Shown here: piece by piece, positions 8,874 to 17,402 of the stretch
How the letters are laid out: each line of letters opens with the position of its first letter
Position numbering within the stretch: the stretch's first letter is position 1
Assembly: GCF_030817415.1 (NCBI RefSeq)
Contig: NZ_JAUSZI010000002.1
Location: 6,324,001 to 6,388,000, forward strand
DNA: 64,000 nt
Direction: 5' to 3'
Source of the DNA: Streptomyces umbrinus
GTDB lineage: Bacteria; Actinomycetota; Actinomycetes; Streptomycetales; Streptomycetaceae
Notes under the pieces: generated by a model
The model's input: the letters and a program-made list of their open reading frames with translations, nothing else
Databases searched by the model: none
What the model was told of the DNA's origin: nothing
Made by a program: the position numbers and the translations under genes

Positions 8874-9559
8874 CGGCCCCACCCGGGCCCATCCGGTCGC
8901 GGCGGCGCGCGGACCACCAGCCGCTCGCCACGCGCACGACGCCCCTGAGCCTGCGCCGGCTCAACCGCTGGCAGGCTGAGCGCCTGCGGGAGGATCTGGC
9001 GGACCTGTATACGGAGTCCTGCGCCACGCCACCCGGTGGGGAGTACCGCGGTCGGAAGGACTTCCTGCGCCGTCTCACACGTGACACCTGGCGACCGGGG
9101 TTCGCCATGCTGACCGCCGAGACATCGAACCTGGCGGGGTACGCGTTCGGATTCCCCGTGCCGCGTGACGGCTCTTGGTGGAGCGGATTCCGCGGACCAC
9201 TCCCGCAAGCCGTCGGGCAGCTCACCGCGTCCGGACAGATCTTCGCTGTCAGCGGGATGGTGGTCCGCCCCTCCGAGCGGTACCACGGCCTGGCCGACCG
9301 TCTGCAGGAGCGGCTGCTCGCCGACCACCGGGCTCTGCTCGGCGCGACCCTGGTGGACCGGACCCATCGTGCGGCCCGTGCCGGGTTCCAGTCGCGGGGA
9401 TGGCACGACATCGGAGTGGTCTACAGGCCACCGGGTCCTACGGTGCTGCGGGCTCTGGTCCTTCCCCTCGGAGAGCGGACGGCAGCGGAGCCGGGTGACC
9501 TCGCGCACCATGCACGGTCCAGCGGCCGCAGGAGGACCAGGGGCGAGGCACGCGCGTGA
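8870..9559 (+). CDS. GNAT-family acetyltransferase-like protein, copy 1
   Basis: A 229-residue protein starting at GTG 8870, overlapping the STAS gene by 4 bases. LNRWQAERLREDLADLYTES near residue 30 and GQIFAVSGMVVRPSERYHGL followed by LADRLQERLLADHRALLGATL correspond to GNAT strand 4 and the acetyl-CoA helix, and the C-terminal R-x-LVLPLGER is shared with the paralogue at 18753. Substrate is unknown. The fixed pairing with a STAS protein in two copies suggests that it works with the partner-switching system, perhaps by acetylating a regulator; that part is inference. Confidence 0.75.
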   Translation: MTAPPGPIRSRRRADHQPLATRTTPLSLRRLNRWQAERLREDLADLYTESCATPPGGEYRGRKDFLRRLTRDTWRPGFAMLTAETSNLAGYAFGFPVPRDGSWWSGFRGPLPQAVGQLTASGQIFAVSGMVVRPSERYHGLADRLQERLLADHRALLGATLVDRTHRAARAGFQSRGWHDIGVVYRPPGPTVLRALVLPLGERTAAEPGDLAHHARSSGRRRTRGEARA

Positions 9560-9597
9560 GAGTCAGCGGATGAGCGGCGAGGTAACAGGTGTGTCCT

Positions 9598-9750
9598 GTG
9601 AGGGTTGATGGCCGGTCGACCCGGGCCCAGGGGCTGGTGGCCGAGCAGGCGGCGGCCCTGTGCCGGCATCGCCATCCTGGTCCTGTGCGGTACGGGGCGA
9701 CGAGCCGCTCGACCGTGTCACGGAAGGCGGGCTGTGCGAGACAGCTGTGA
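9598..9750 (+). pseudogene. 5' remnant of a GAF-ANTAR regulator gene (module copy 1)
   Basis: Translation from GTG 9598 gives VRVDGRSTRAQGLVAEQAAA, which aligns with MRSDSRSARIQVLVAEQAAR at the start of the intact GAF-ANTAR gene (19415) that follows copy 2 of the STAS-GNAT module. After about 20 codons similarity is lost and the frame stops at 9748-9750. The first module therefore once had the same three genes, and the third was deleted nearly to its start. Confidence 0.7.
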
Positions 9751-9828
9751 AGGGAGTCCCCGGGACGCAGGCTGCTGTACGTCAATGACTCGGAGGCGGC
9801 TTGGGCCCTCGCATCGAGACGGCCGACG

Positions 9829-10320
9829 TCACAGAACCTGGCGGCCGGCCACGTCCCCACCGGGATCATCAGCGAGTACCACGGCCACGGTGATCCGCTT
9901 ACCCACCGGCTCCCGGTCAACAGCAAAGCTCCGGCACACCGCCATCACGATCTCCAGACCGTGCTGACCGATCCGGTCCGGGTCGGCCGGCAGCACCGAG
10001 GGCAGCGTCGTGCTGCTGTCCCACACACAAACCTGCACGGCACCATCGCTGATCTCCAGGTCCAGCAGGCACGGACCCGGCGCGTATTTATGGGCGTTGG
10101 TCACCAATTCGCTCACCACCAGCTGCACCATGCCCATCGCCCGCTTCGACACCGGCACCCCATGCACCGCCTGCACCATCACGAGAAACCCCTGGGCCAC
10201 GTCACGAGCCGCGGCGATCTCCTCACCACCCTCGAACGCAACGGAAACCGCTACCGGACGCGCTACCAGCGGATCCTGACCCTCCTCCCACCCGGCCAGA
10301 TCCATACACCCCCGCCTCAT
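9829..10320 (-). CDS. RsbW/SpoIIAB-like ATP-binding regulator (anti-sigma or serine kinase type)
   Basis: A 163-residue protein (ATG 10320; ATG 10305 is an alternative start) with the GHKL ATPase N box, LVVSELVTNAHKYA, and the degenerate G1/G2 region DRIGQHGLEIVMAV typical of Streptomyces SpoIIE-partner kinases. Such proteins bind sigma factors and/or phosphorylate STAS antagonists. Here it lies 3' of the first STAS-GNAT module on the opposite strand, with a sigma B/F/G factor 10 kb away. These could be one partner-switching set, but the sequence does not show who binds whom. Confidence 0.85.
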   Translation of the reverse strand: MRRGCMDLAGWEEGQDPLVARPVAVSVAFEGGEEIAAARDVAQGFLVMVQAVHGVPVSKRAMGMVQLVVSELVTNAHKYAPGPCLLDLEISDGAVQVCVWDSSTTLPSVLPADPDRIGQHGLEIVMAVCRSFAVDREPVGKRITVAVVLADDPGGDVAGRQVL

Positions 10321-11215
10321 GCGCCCCGTACCCCGCAGCTACGCGCCCACCGCGGATACCCCCGAAAGACCAACCCAGTCCCTACGCACCGGATGCACGA
10401 ACGGACACACAGCGTCGGCTCCTCATAACGACACCAGAAACAGCTACTGCCTAGCGGACCGACTACCGAAATGCGTTGATCGCGGTGCGCCACCTCGCGG
10501 GCCTGGTCCCACTCCGCGCCGTACTCGCCGGTGGGCGTACGCCAGGACCGCACCAGGCCGTCCGCCGTCTCCGCTACCGCCTCCGGCACCGCGAACACCC
10601 AGTGAAGCGAGGCCAGGGGACGGTGCGGGAGCACGCTGTCGCGGATAGGTTGCTGGGCAGTGGCCTGATCGTGTCGCAGGTTGCCGACCCGCTGGAATGC
10701 AATCAGGTCACGGTGCGCGATGCGGTCCACCGCTTCAGCGACGGACATTGGGGCACCCCGACCGATACCCCGCGTCCGGCGCGGCCACCCGGGGCGGCCA
10801 CTCTGACATGCCCCGGGCGGCTTCAGGTGGGGCTCAGCGGCCCGGTGACGGTCAGGCGATCGGGCACGACCCCCGTGACGGTGACGATCTCCGCTTCCGC
10901 CGCCCCTCGGTGTCGCCGTAGAGATGCCCTTCGCCGGCACGCTGTTGCCCGCTGCCGCGTGGACGTGGCCGGATCATCTTTCGCTGGGCTCCTGGTGAGT
11001 GCAGTTGTCGCGTGGGGTGGGTGTGGTCGCGAAAATTCATGTAATTAGTATGTGGAAGTTGTGGGCATCACGTGGTCAAGATGTGTTCAGATCATGTGCA
11101 CGACATTTGGTGAGTCGGCGTGTGCCGGCCGTCGCGATCGGAGGGCGCGCGAAAGGCCTGCCGACGCGTCGTGACCTGTCGGACGTACCTTCCAGCTGGA
11201 CGGACCGGACGAACT
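10321..11215. other. long non-coding stretch upstream of the gas-vesicle operon
   Basis: About 900 bases without a convincing gene. On the plus strand near 10620-10745 a short helix-turn-helix-like translation (VREHAVADRLLGSG, then VTVRDAVHRF) recalls the N-terminus of an IS630-type transposase. It has no start and no continuation, so at most it is a remnant. The stretch 11030-11105 is strikingly AT-rich for this window (ATTCATGTAATTAGTATG) and ends 110 bases before gvpO; it is the best candidate for the operon promoter, but I cannot assign -35/-10 boxes. Confidence 0.4.
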
Positions 11216-11545
11216 ATGAGCACGAGCGACTTATCCGACCCCGCGCCGAGTTCGGCGCCGGCGCCACCCGCCGCTGGGGCCCCTGTGGCCGGTGACGCCG
11301 TGAGCGTGATGCGTAGCGCGCGCGCCCAGCTTGCCGAACTTCTGGGCCGCACACCGGAGTCGGTCACGGCCATCGGCCGCGACGGGACAGGCTGGCAAGT
11401 CGACATCGAGGTTGTGGAGCTGGAGCGCATCCCCGATTCCACCAGCATCCTTGCCGTCTACCAGGTGAGGCTGGACGCCAACGGCCTTCTTCTCGGCTAC
11501 GCCCGCAGCCGCCGCTACACCCGAGGCCAGGTCGACCGGCAATGA
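11216..11545 (+). CDS. gvpO: gas vesicle protein GvpO
   Basis: A 109-residue protein started at ATG 11216. The N-terminus is Pro/Ala-rich; the folded part begins near residue 30 (AQLAELLGRTPESVTAIG) and continues W-x-VDIEVVELERIPDSTSILAVYQVRLD, ending GYARSRRYTRGQVD, all characteristic of GvpO. GvpO is an accessory, essential in haloarchaeal vesicle formation and the usual first gene of streptomycete gas-vesicle operons. It precedes gvpA by 248 bases in which nothing else is seen. Confidence 0.9.
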   Translation: MSTSDLSDPAPSSAPAPPAAGAPVAGDAVSVMRSARAQLAELLGRTPESVTAIGRDGTGWQVDIEVVELERIPDSTSILAVYQVRLDANGLLLGYARSRRYTRGQVDRQ

Positions 11546-11793
11546 GGGCGCGCGAGGTAGCCCGCGCAGCGACCGAGTTGCCGGTGCGTCGCTTCCCTCC
11601 GCGCGACGCAGAACCCTGTGCATGACTGCTCCGCCTGCTGTCGCAGCGGCCATGTCTACGACGTCCTCGCCCCCTGACCCGGATGCGCCGGTCCGGGCCC
11701 TCCGTCCAGTTGCCGTACGTCGATCGCGCGACAGCCCATCGCCGACAACCGCCCCGCACGCCTTCGCCCCACCTCTCAGAGGGGACCTCTCCG

Positions 11794-12630
11794 ATGACCG
11801 TGCTCGCCCAGACCGCTGCACCCCGCGCCCAGAAGACCGACGGGGGCCTTTACGACATCCTCGACCTGATCCTTGACCGCGGACTCGTGATCGATGTCTT
11901 CATCCGAGTGTCGGTGATCGGCATCGAGATCCTGCGCGTCGACATCCGCATTGTCATCGCCAGCGTCGACACCTACCTGCGCTTCGCCGCGGCGACCAAT
12001 CGCCTCGATCTGGAGAACCGCGGTACTCCCGTGGTGACTCCGGCGCCCGCGCTGTTCACTCCGGCCCTGCCCACTGCCGTGGCATCCGGAGCTCCGGCGG
12101 CTGTCTCGCCGGGCGTCGCGGCAGTTCCTGCTCCCGGCACTGTCGTCATGCAGGGGCAGCCCGTCACCGCCTGGCAGCCCGGTACCGGTGCCGCGGTCCC
12201 GGTTGTCGGGAACCTCGGACAGACGGTGGGACAGGCGGTCGGGACGGTCGGGCAGACCGTCGGTGGCGTCGTCGGCGCCGTCACCCCGACCGTCGGGGGA
12301 CTGGTTCAAAGCGTGGCACCGACCGTCGGAGGGCTGGTCCACAGCGTGGCGCCTACCGTCGGCGGAGTGGTCGGCGCAGCGGGCCAGACGGCCGGCACCG
12401 TGGCGGGAGCCGTCGCCCCGACAGCGGCGACCGCGGTGAGTGCTGCCGCCCCGGCGGCCGGTGCCGCGGTCCCGGTGGCGGATCCCGCGGCGCACAGCGC
12501 CGACGCCACCGTGCAGCAGGTGGTCGACCCCCCGGCTTCGTCCGCGGCCCACCACGAGGAGGACACCACCGTCGCACCCGACAAGACCCCGGGTGGCAAG
12601 GCCAAGGGACAGCAGGACGGGAAGGCCTGA
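11794..12630 (+). CDS. gvpA: gas vesicle structural protein GvpA with an unusual long repetitive tail
   Basis: ATG 11794 lies just after a purine-rich stretch. Residues about 13-75 form the GvpA fold: LYDILDLILDRGLVIDVF, then VSVIGIEILRVDIRIVIASVDTYL, which in the family makes the amphipathic ribbed shell. Typical GvpA ends soon after this. Here another roughly 200 residues follow, Ala/Pro/Val/Gly-rich, with a run of TVGG(V/L)V-type units between about residues 140 and 205 and a charged C-terminus (HHEEDTTVAPDK). The tail is in frame, has no stop, and keeps the local codon bias, so it is real coding sequence. It may project from the shell or be processed. Four bases separate it from gvpF. Confidence 0.9.
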   Translation: MTVLAQTAAPRAQKTDGGLYDILDLILDRGLVIDVFIRVSVIGIEILRVDIRIVIASVDTYLRFAAATNRLDLENRGTPVVTPAPALFTPALPTAVASGAPAAVSPGVAAVPAPGTVVMQGQPVTAWQPGTGAAVPVVGNLGQTVGQAVGTVGQTVGGVVGAVTPTVGGLVQSVAPTVGGLVHSVAPTVGGVVGAAGQTAGTVAGAVAPTAATAVSAAAPAAGAAVPVADPAAHSADATVQQVVDPPASSAAHHEEDTTVAPDKTPGGKAKGQQDGKA

Positions 12631-12633
12631 CGG

Positions 12634-13347
12634 ATGCCGCTCTACCTCTATGCGATCACGGACGCCGACCACCCGCTGCCGGTCGACGGGGCCACCGGAA
12701 TCGGGGCGTCGCCCGCGCCCTTGCGGGCGGTACGCACTGCCCGGGTGGCCGCCGTCGTCAGCCAGGCGCCGGCACAACTACGCGCCAAACGACGGGATCT
12801 GATCGCCCATCAGAATGTGCTGTTGATGCTCGGTGCCGCAGGTGCCGTGGTGCCCCTGCGCTTCGGCACACTCGCCCCCGACGACGGCGCGGTGCGCCGC
12901 GCGCTGGCGGATCAGGAGTCGTTGTTCACCGATCGGCTCCGAGAGGTCGAGGACCGCGTCGAGTTCAACGTCAAGGCCCTGCAGGACGAGGACACCGCCC
13001 TGCGGGATGTCCTGCGCGACAGTGCCGAAGCCCGACGCCTGAGCGCCCTCACCCGGGACGGCGCTGGGACGCACGACGACCAGGTGTCCCTCGGCACGGT
13101 CGTCGCCGCCGGGGTCGAGGCGCTACAGGAGCAGCACGCCCGGGACATCGCCCGCCGACTGGAGCCGCTGGCCCACCGCGTCGCCGCGGGTGATCCGACG
13201 GGCGAGGTCTTCCTGAACCTGAGCCTGTTGATCGAACGCGGGCAGGCGGATGCGTTCGCCGCGTCCGTGGGCCAGGTTGCCGAGAGCCTCGGGCACGGGT
13301 TGGAACTCCGGGTGACCGGCCCTCTCCCGCCCTACAGCTTCGTCTGA
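12634..13347 (+). CDS. gvpF: gas vesicle protein GvpF (GvpF/GvpL family)
   Basis: A 237-residue protein with the full GvpL/GvpF pattern: N-terminal LYLYAITDADHPLP, a central HQNVLLMLGAAGAVVPLRFGT, a long charged helix (LREVEDRVEFNVKALQ) and the conserved end LELRVTGPLPPYSFV. GvpF contacts GvpA and is thought to keep the shell protein soluble and start assembly. It starts 3 bases after gvpA. Confidence 0.93.
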   Translation: MPLYLYAITDADHPLPVDGATGIGASPAPLRAVRTARVAAVVSQAPAQLRAKRRDLIAHQNVLLMLGAAGAVVPLRFGTLAPDDGAVRRALADQESLFTDRLREVEDRVEFNVKALQDEDTALRDVLRDSAEARRLSALTRDGAGTHDDQVSLGTVVAAGVEALQEQHARDIARRLEPLAHRVAAGDPTGEVFLNLSLLIERGQADAFAASVGQVAESLGHGLELRVTGPLPPYSFV

Positions 13348-13406
13348 CCGCGCGACCGCGCACCGCACTTCGCCCCGCCACCTCCCGACTGGAAGGAGAG
13401 CGCCGT

Positions 13407-13694
13407 ATGGGTCTGCTGGGCAGCCTGCTCGGCCTGCCACTGGCTCCGCTGCACGGGGTCGCCTGGGTGCTGGAACAGGTGGTGCAGGAGGCGGAGCGGC
13501 AGTATGCCGACCCGGCTCCCATCCACAATGAACTGGCCGAACTGGAGGCTGATCTGCTGGCCGGCCGCATCACCGAGGAGGAGTTCGGCCTTCGGGAGGA
13601 CGAACTCCTGGATCGTCTGGAAGAGATCGCCTCTGGCAACGGCGCGGATCTGGTCGACTTCGAAGGTTCGGCACTACAGGAAGGCTCCCCGTGA
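13407..13694 (+). CDS. gvpG: gas vesicle protein GvpG
   Basis: A 95-residue protein. The hydrophobic N-terminal segment LGSLLGLPLAPLHGVAWVL and the acidic coiled region with IHNELAELEADLLAGRITEEEF are the GvpG signature. A strong ribosome site (GGAAGGAG) precedes ATG 13407. It is a minor accessory protein of the assembly. Its 3' end overlaps the start of the next gene by 4 bases (GTGA). Confidence 0.9.
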   Translation: MGLLGSLLGLPLAPLHGVAWVLEQVVQEAERQYADPAPIHNELAELEADLLAGRITEEEFGLREDELLDRLEEIASGNGADLVDFEGSALQEGSP

Positions 13695-14056
13695 CCGACG
13701 CCCTCGTGCGGCGAACAGGTGCTCCGTCGCCCCAGCCGGGCGGCGCAGGCAATCTGGCCGACATCCTGGAGCGCGTCCTCGACAAAGGGGTCGTGATCGC
13801 AGGAGACATCAAGATCAACCTGCTCGACATCGAACTCCTCACCATCAAACTGCGGTTGCTCATCGTCTCGGTCGACACCGCGCGCGAGATGGGCATCGAC
13901 TGGTGGGAGCACGACCCGACGCTGTCCTCTCGTGCCGTACGTCCCGCCCCGTCACCCGACCTCGCCCGCGCGGAGGAACTCGCCGTGGAGAACGCCCGAC
14001 TTCTCGCCGAACTCCAGTCGCTCAACGCCCGGTTGAAGGAACCCGATGCTCTCTGA
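13691..14056 (+). CDS. gvpJ: gas vesicle protein GvpJ (GvpA-family minor protein)
   Basis: A 121-residue protein. Residues about 20-75 form a GvpA-type fold (LADILERVLDKGVVIAGDIKINLLDIELLTIKL) with the characteristic shortened start, followed by IDWWEHDP and a C-terminal coiled coil (EELAVENARLLAELQSL). The D-I-K-I-N-L pattern in place of the arginine-rich GvpA ribs fits GvpJ/GvpM/GvpS-type nucleators. It is translationally coupled to gvpG and overlaps gvpL by 11 bases. Confidence 0.85.
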   Translation: MTDALVRRTGAPSPQPGGAGNLADILERVLDKGVVIAGDIKINLLDIELLTIKLRLLIVSVDTAREMGIDWWEHDPTLSSRAVRPAPSPDLARAEELAVENARLLAELQSLNARLKEPDAL

Positions 14057-14903
14057 GCCCGAAGCCCCGCGCCCGGCAGGCCTCACCGAGGCGGTCTACG
14101 CGTACGCCGTACTGCTGGAGAACGAGGCGGCCGAGCGGGCCGCCCGAGAACTAAGCGGCGTCGATGGGCTGCCAGTACGGATACTGCGCGGCGCAGGCAC
14201 AGTCGCAGTCGTCAGCGACGTACCCGCCGACGCCTTCACCGAAGAGGCCGTCGCACAGCGGCTCGACGACATCACCGACCTGGAGCGCCTGGCCCGCGAC
14301 CATCACCAGGTGATCGCCGCACTGGCTTCCCATACGGCAGTACTACCCCTCCGGCTGGCCACGGTCTACCTCGACGACGACAGCCTGCTGCGACGCCTCC
14401 AAGCCGACGACAGCCACTTCCGCACAACCTTGAACCAGCTGGAGGGCCACGACGAGTGGGGCGTCAAGATCTATGCCCATCCGTCGATCACGCACGCGAC
14501 CACTGCCACGTCCCCGGGGGACCGGCCACGCTCCGGGCGTGACTACCTGCGCGCCCGCCGCACGAGCCGAGACGGCCATGATGTGGCCCGTCAGGCCGCC
14601 GCCGACCTCGGCGCACGAGTGGACCGTACGCTCGCGGAAACGAACCTGGCCACTGACATACAGCATCATCGTCCCCAGTCGGCCGCACTGTCCGCGAACC
14701 CGGGGGAGAACATCGTCAACGCGGCCTACCTCGTCCCGCGAAAGCACACGCGGAGCTTCCAGGACCGCGTGGAGACACTCGCGGCCGGGACTGCCGGCGT
14801 CCGACTCGAGATCACCGGGCCGTGGGCCCCTTACTCTTTCGCCTCTCCCCCGCAGGAACAGGCCGAAAGGGCGGAGCCCGCGATCCCGCAGACGACGCCG
14901 TGA
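14046..14903 (+). CDS. gvpL: gas vesicle protein GvpL (GvpF/GvpL family)
   Basis: A 285-residue protein, second GvpF/L-family member of the operon: AVYAYAVLLENEAAERAA, HHQVIAALASHTAVLPLRLATVY, a long charged region, and the family ending VRLEITGPWAPYSFA. It is longer than GvpF because of an inserted charged segment around residues 145-215. GvpL interacts with several accessory Gvps. It is coupled on both sides: 11 bases overlap with gvpJ and 4 with gvpS. Confidence 0.92.
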   Translation: MLSEPEAPRPAGLTEAVYAYAVLLENEAAERAARELSGVDGLPVRILRGAGTVAVVSDVPADAFTEEAVAQRLDDITDLERLARDHHQVIAALASHTAVLPLRLATVYLDDDSLLRRLQADDSHFRTTLNQLEGHDEWGVKIYAHPSITHATTATSPGDRPRSGRDYLRARRTSRDGHDVARQAAADLGARVDRTLAETNLATDIQHHRPQSAALSANPGENIVNAAYLVPRKHTRSFQDRVETLAAGTAGVRLEITGPWAPYSFASPPQEQAERAEPAIPQTTP

Positions 14904-15085
14904 CGGCCGGAGGCCCGCCCCATGCAGAGGTCGCTCTGGTCGATCTCCTCGACCGGCTCCTGGCCGGCGGTGTCGTCATCACGGGAGACCTCAGTCTCTG
15001 TATCGCCGACGTGGAACTGGTCCGCATCTCCCTGCGCGCCCTGCTCACCTCGGTCGAGGGAGCCACGGAAGGAATCCTGACGTGA
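14900..15085 (+). CDS. gvpS: gas vesicle protein GvpS (short GvpA-family protein)
   Basis: A 61-residue protein from GTG 14900. It consists almost only of the GvpA fold: LVDLLDRLLAGGVVITGDLSL, then CIADVELVRISLRALLTSV. In actinobacterial operons a short GvpA-like gene at this position between gvpL and gvpK is called gvpS. The start overlaps the gvpL stop and its stop overlaps the gvpK start (GTGA in both cases). Confidence 0.85.
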   Translation: MTAGGPPHAEVALVDLLDRLLAGGVVITGDLSLCIADVELVRISLRALLTSVEGATEGILT

Positions 15086-15498
15086 CACCACACGACGAAC
15101 CCGGACTCGGCCGGCCACCCGCTTCGCGTACATCGCCCCCACCTCTCGACACGGAACGACCGCTACCACTCGGCGCTCAGGCGACGCCGGCACCGGACTC
15201 CGAACCGTCCCCGCCCCGACGCCTCGAACTGGACAAGGACACGGTCGAACGCGACCTCGTCCGACTGGTGCTCACCGTCGTGGAGTTGCTGCGCCAGCTC
15301 ATGGAACGGCAGGCCATCCGCCGAGTCGAAAGGAACAACCTGACCGAGGAGCAGGAAGAACGCATCGGCATGACGCTCATGATCCTCGACGACCGCATGA
15401 CCGAACTACGCACGCGATACGACTTGAGCCCCGAAGACCTGAACCTCGACCTCGGCCCACTCGGCCCCCTCCTGCCGCGGCAAGAGGGGCGCCACTGA
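15082..15498 (+). CDS. gvpK: gas vesicle protein GvpK
   Basis: A 138-residue protein from GTG 15082. The first 50 residues are Pro-rich; the conserved part is LELDKDTVERDLVRLVLTVV, ELLRQLMERQAIRRVE, NLTEEQEERIGMTLM and the end DLNLDLGPLGPLL, the GvpK signature. It is the last gene of the operon. gvpY, gvpZ and gvpN are absent, so this is a compact set of eight. Confidence 0.92.
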   Translation: MTPHDEPGLGRPPASRTSPPPLDTERPLPLGAQATPAPDSEPSPPRRLELDKDTVERDLVRLVLTVVELLRQLMERQAIRRVERNNLTEEQEERIGMTLMILDDRMTELRTRYDLSPEDLNLDLGPLGPLLPRQEGRH

Positions 15499-15536
15499 GG
15501 TTCTCGGCCCAAGGGTGACAGTGATTCCAAACGCGG

Positions 15537-16134
15537 TTGTTGGTCGCGCTGGGTGCCGAAGTCATCGCAGCCGAGCCCGGTGCAGCGATGCTGACCGAGC
15601 TGCGCCGCTCACTGCCGACTGTCCGTGCCCTGTCGGGTAGTGCCGAGGCAATACCGTTGCCGGAGGCGTCAGTCGATGCCGTGCCGGCCGACAACGCCAT
15701 GCACTGGTTCGACTTGGCCGTCGCGGGACCCGAGATCGCCAGGGTCCTCGCGCCCGGCGGCATCCTGGCAGAACTGTGGAACGCCATGGACGATGAGGTC
15801 GAGTGGATTTCCGGGCTCGCGCGGGTCTAGCGGCAGCGCGACCATCGGCCCACGTGACACCCCCGCCAACTGGCGCGCCCAGACGGCAGACATGCACCTC
15901 CCAAAGAATGGCGTACTCGCCCGGTTCGGCTCACCGGAGCAGGAGGTGTTCCCGCACGGGCAGCGCCGCTCCGCCGACTGTCCCGTCGGGACCATCGCGA
16001 CGCGCGCGCGGGGTTGCTGGCCACGCTGGGCCGGATCCGAGCTTTCCTCGCGAGTCGACCGGAGACCGCCCGCGGCAAGTTCACTCTCCCGATGCAGACA
16101 AGCGTGCTGCGCGTCCGGCTGCTGCGAAGCAGCA
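15537..16134 (+). pseudogene. class I SAM-dependent methyltransferase, truncated and frameshifted
   Basis: Three frames line up as one protein. From 15537 the first gives LGAEVIAAEPGAAMLTELRR, then AIPLPEASVDAV and NAMHWFD, the middle of an UbiE-like methyltransferase. The glycine-rich SAM motif I upstream is missing. After ISGLAR (about 15828) the next frame continues SGSATIGPRDTPANWR and HLPKNGVLARFGSPEQ. Near 16012 the third frame continues LLATLGRIRAFLASRPET and ends LPMQTSVLRVRLL. So the gene has lost its 5' end at the gvpK side and has at least two frameshifts. Confidence 0.8.
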
Positions 16135-16330
16135 CATCGACACCCGGCCCGTTTCATGAAAGCGCGAGACTAGAGGAGCCTGCCCGGCGCGTGATCAGGT
16201 CAGACACCCCATGTCGTTTGAGCCAAGCAGCAGGGGTGTGGGCTTGTTCAGCGAGGAGAGGGCCGAAGCGAGGAACGCGTCGGGGTCAGACGGGTGGCGT
16301 CGAAACCTGTCGCCCGCGGCGTCCTGGCGC

Positions 16331-16651
16331 CTAGGCCGAGCAGGCCAGGGCGATACGAACCCTTCGATAAGCTCTCGCGATTGCGTGGCTTCGCATCCCG
16401 TCGGAGTGCTCGTGAAGGAGAATTGTGGGATCGGAGCGCCGAGTGAGTTGTCGTAGCTTGGTGCGGCTGCTGTGCTCGACGAGGATCGGCACGTAGTTGG
16501 GGATACGAGCGTTACTGAGCGGCTGGTAGCAGTCCTGCACCACATCCCGCACGATCGCAGCCGTCAGCAGGTTGGCGTAGGAGGCCGTCAGTCGGTTTGT
16601 CAGCTCCTGAATAGTGTCAGGTACCGCAGCTTCGGCCGTGTTCGCGCCCAT
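16331..16651 (-). CDS. small protein with a three-helix-bundle dimerisation domain
   Basis: ATG 16651 is preferred because GAGGAG lies seven bases upstream; the longer frame to 16792 has no such site. Residues about 10-68 (IQELTNRLTASYANLLTAAIV, VVQDCYQPL, ARIPNYVPILVEHSSR) match a short helical domain found in many actinobacterial proteins of about 70-110 residues. The remaining tail is basic and may be non-native. Function is unknown. It is isolated and on the strand opposite to the gas-vesicle genes. Confidence 0.6.
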   Translation of the reverse strand: MGANTAEAAVPDTIQELTNRLTASYANLLTAAIVRDVVQDCYQPLSNARIPNYVPILVEHSSRTKLRQLTRRSDPTILLHEHSDGMRSHAIARAYRRVRIALACSA

Positions 16652-17014
16652 GGGGCGCTCCTCACTGTCGCAGACGGCCGACCGCGGCATCCGATCAGGA
16701 TCCGAGTGCTCGACGGCGACCTGTCCACTTCCCATACTCACACGGATCGCGTGCGTGCAACTGCTCACCAGATGTGTTGTTGAGCTCGACATGTCGGTTC
16801 GGTCGGCCTGCGGGCTGAGTGGCCGAGAGGGGTCCCGCTATCGGCAGTCCCGGTTGCCTCGTTCACAGCATCAGCAGGTCGAGCGCCGGGGTGTCGCCGC
16901 CGACTCCGGCACGGGATTTACGCGACTGATCGGCACCGTTCGGGGAACCCAGCAGACAGCGGCGCAGCCACCGGGATCACGTGTGGCTCGTCGTCCATCG
17001 GCAGGGGTAGACAG
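16652..17014. other. intergenic region without visible gene
   Basis: About 360 bases between the dimerisation-domain gene and the small membrane protein. No frame shows a family-like translation, and I see no hairpin, repeat or tRNA-like sequence. Confidence 0.4.
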
Positions 17015-17227
17015 ATGCTCGCATTCGTGGCCGCCGCATTCTTCGTCATCGCCTTCATCATCCGTGTCACCGAGACGTCGACCGAGGTGATCTTCAGCCC
17101 CACGAGCCTCATGTTTGTCGGGCTTGCTTTCCTCGCTGTGCACTCGGCCGGCGTGGGGTCTGGCTGGTCGACCCGGCGAAGCTCCACCCGAGGAAGCTCC
17201 AGCCGGAGAAGCGGAAGTCGACGCTGA
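17015..17227 (+). CDS. small membrane protein
   Basis: A 70-residue protein starting at ATG 17015. It has two hydrophobic segments (AFVAAAFFVIAFII and LMFVGLAFLAVHSAGV) separated by a short Thr-rich loop, then a Ser/Arg-rich tail. Small two-helix proteins of this pattern, with a GVGSGW motif after the second helix, are common in streptomycetes; no function is known. The Arg/Ser tail is repetitive and may reflect a frameshift after GSGW. Confidence 0.6.
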   Translation: MLAFVAAAFFVIAFIIRVTETSTEVIFSPTSLMFVGLAFLAVHSAGVGSGWSTRRSSTRGSSSRRSGSRR

Positions 17228-17402
17228 GCAAAGCGATGTGTTCCATCCTCTCGCTCACGGATCCGAACCCGGAGCCGCCGCGGATTACCCACCAGCCGGG
17301 CCGAGTTGCGTCCGGATCAGGCGATCACCGCCTGCACTCGGTGACTGTCCCCATGCCCCGGAGGGGCGCTGGGGCGGAGTCCTTGCCCCTGCCGCCTCGC
17401 GG

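Noticed and set aside
10317..10940. 207-residue minus-strand frame and a plus-strand helix-turn-helix-like stretch
   Set aside because: Neither has a start with a ribosome site or continuous family similarity. At best a transposase remnant is present, so no gene is called.
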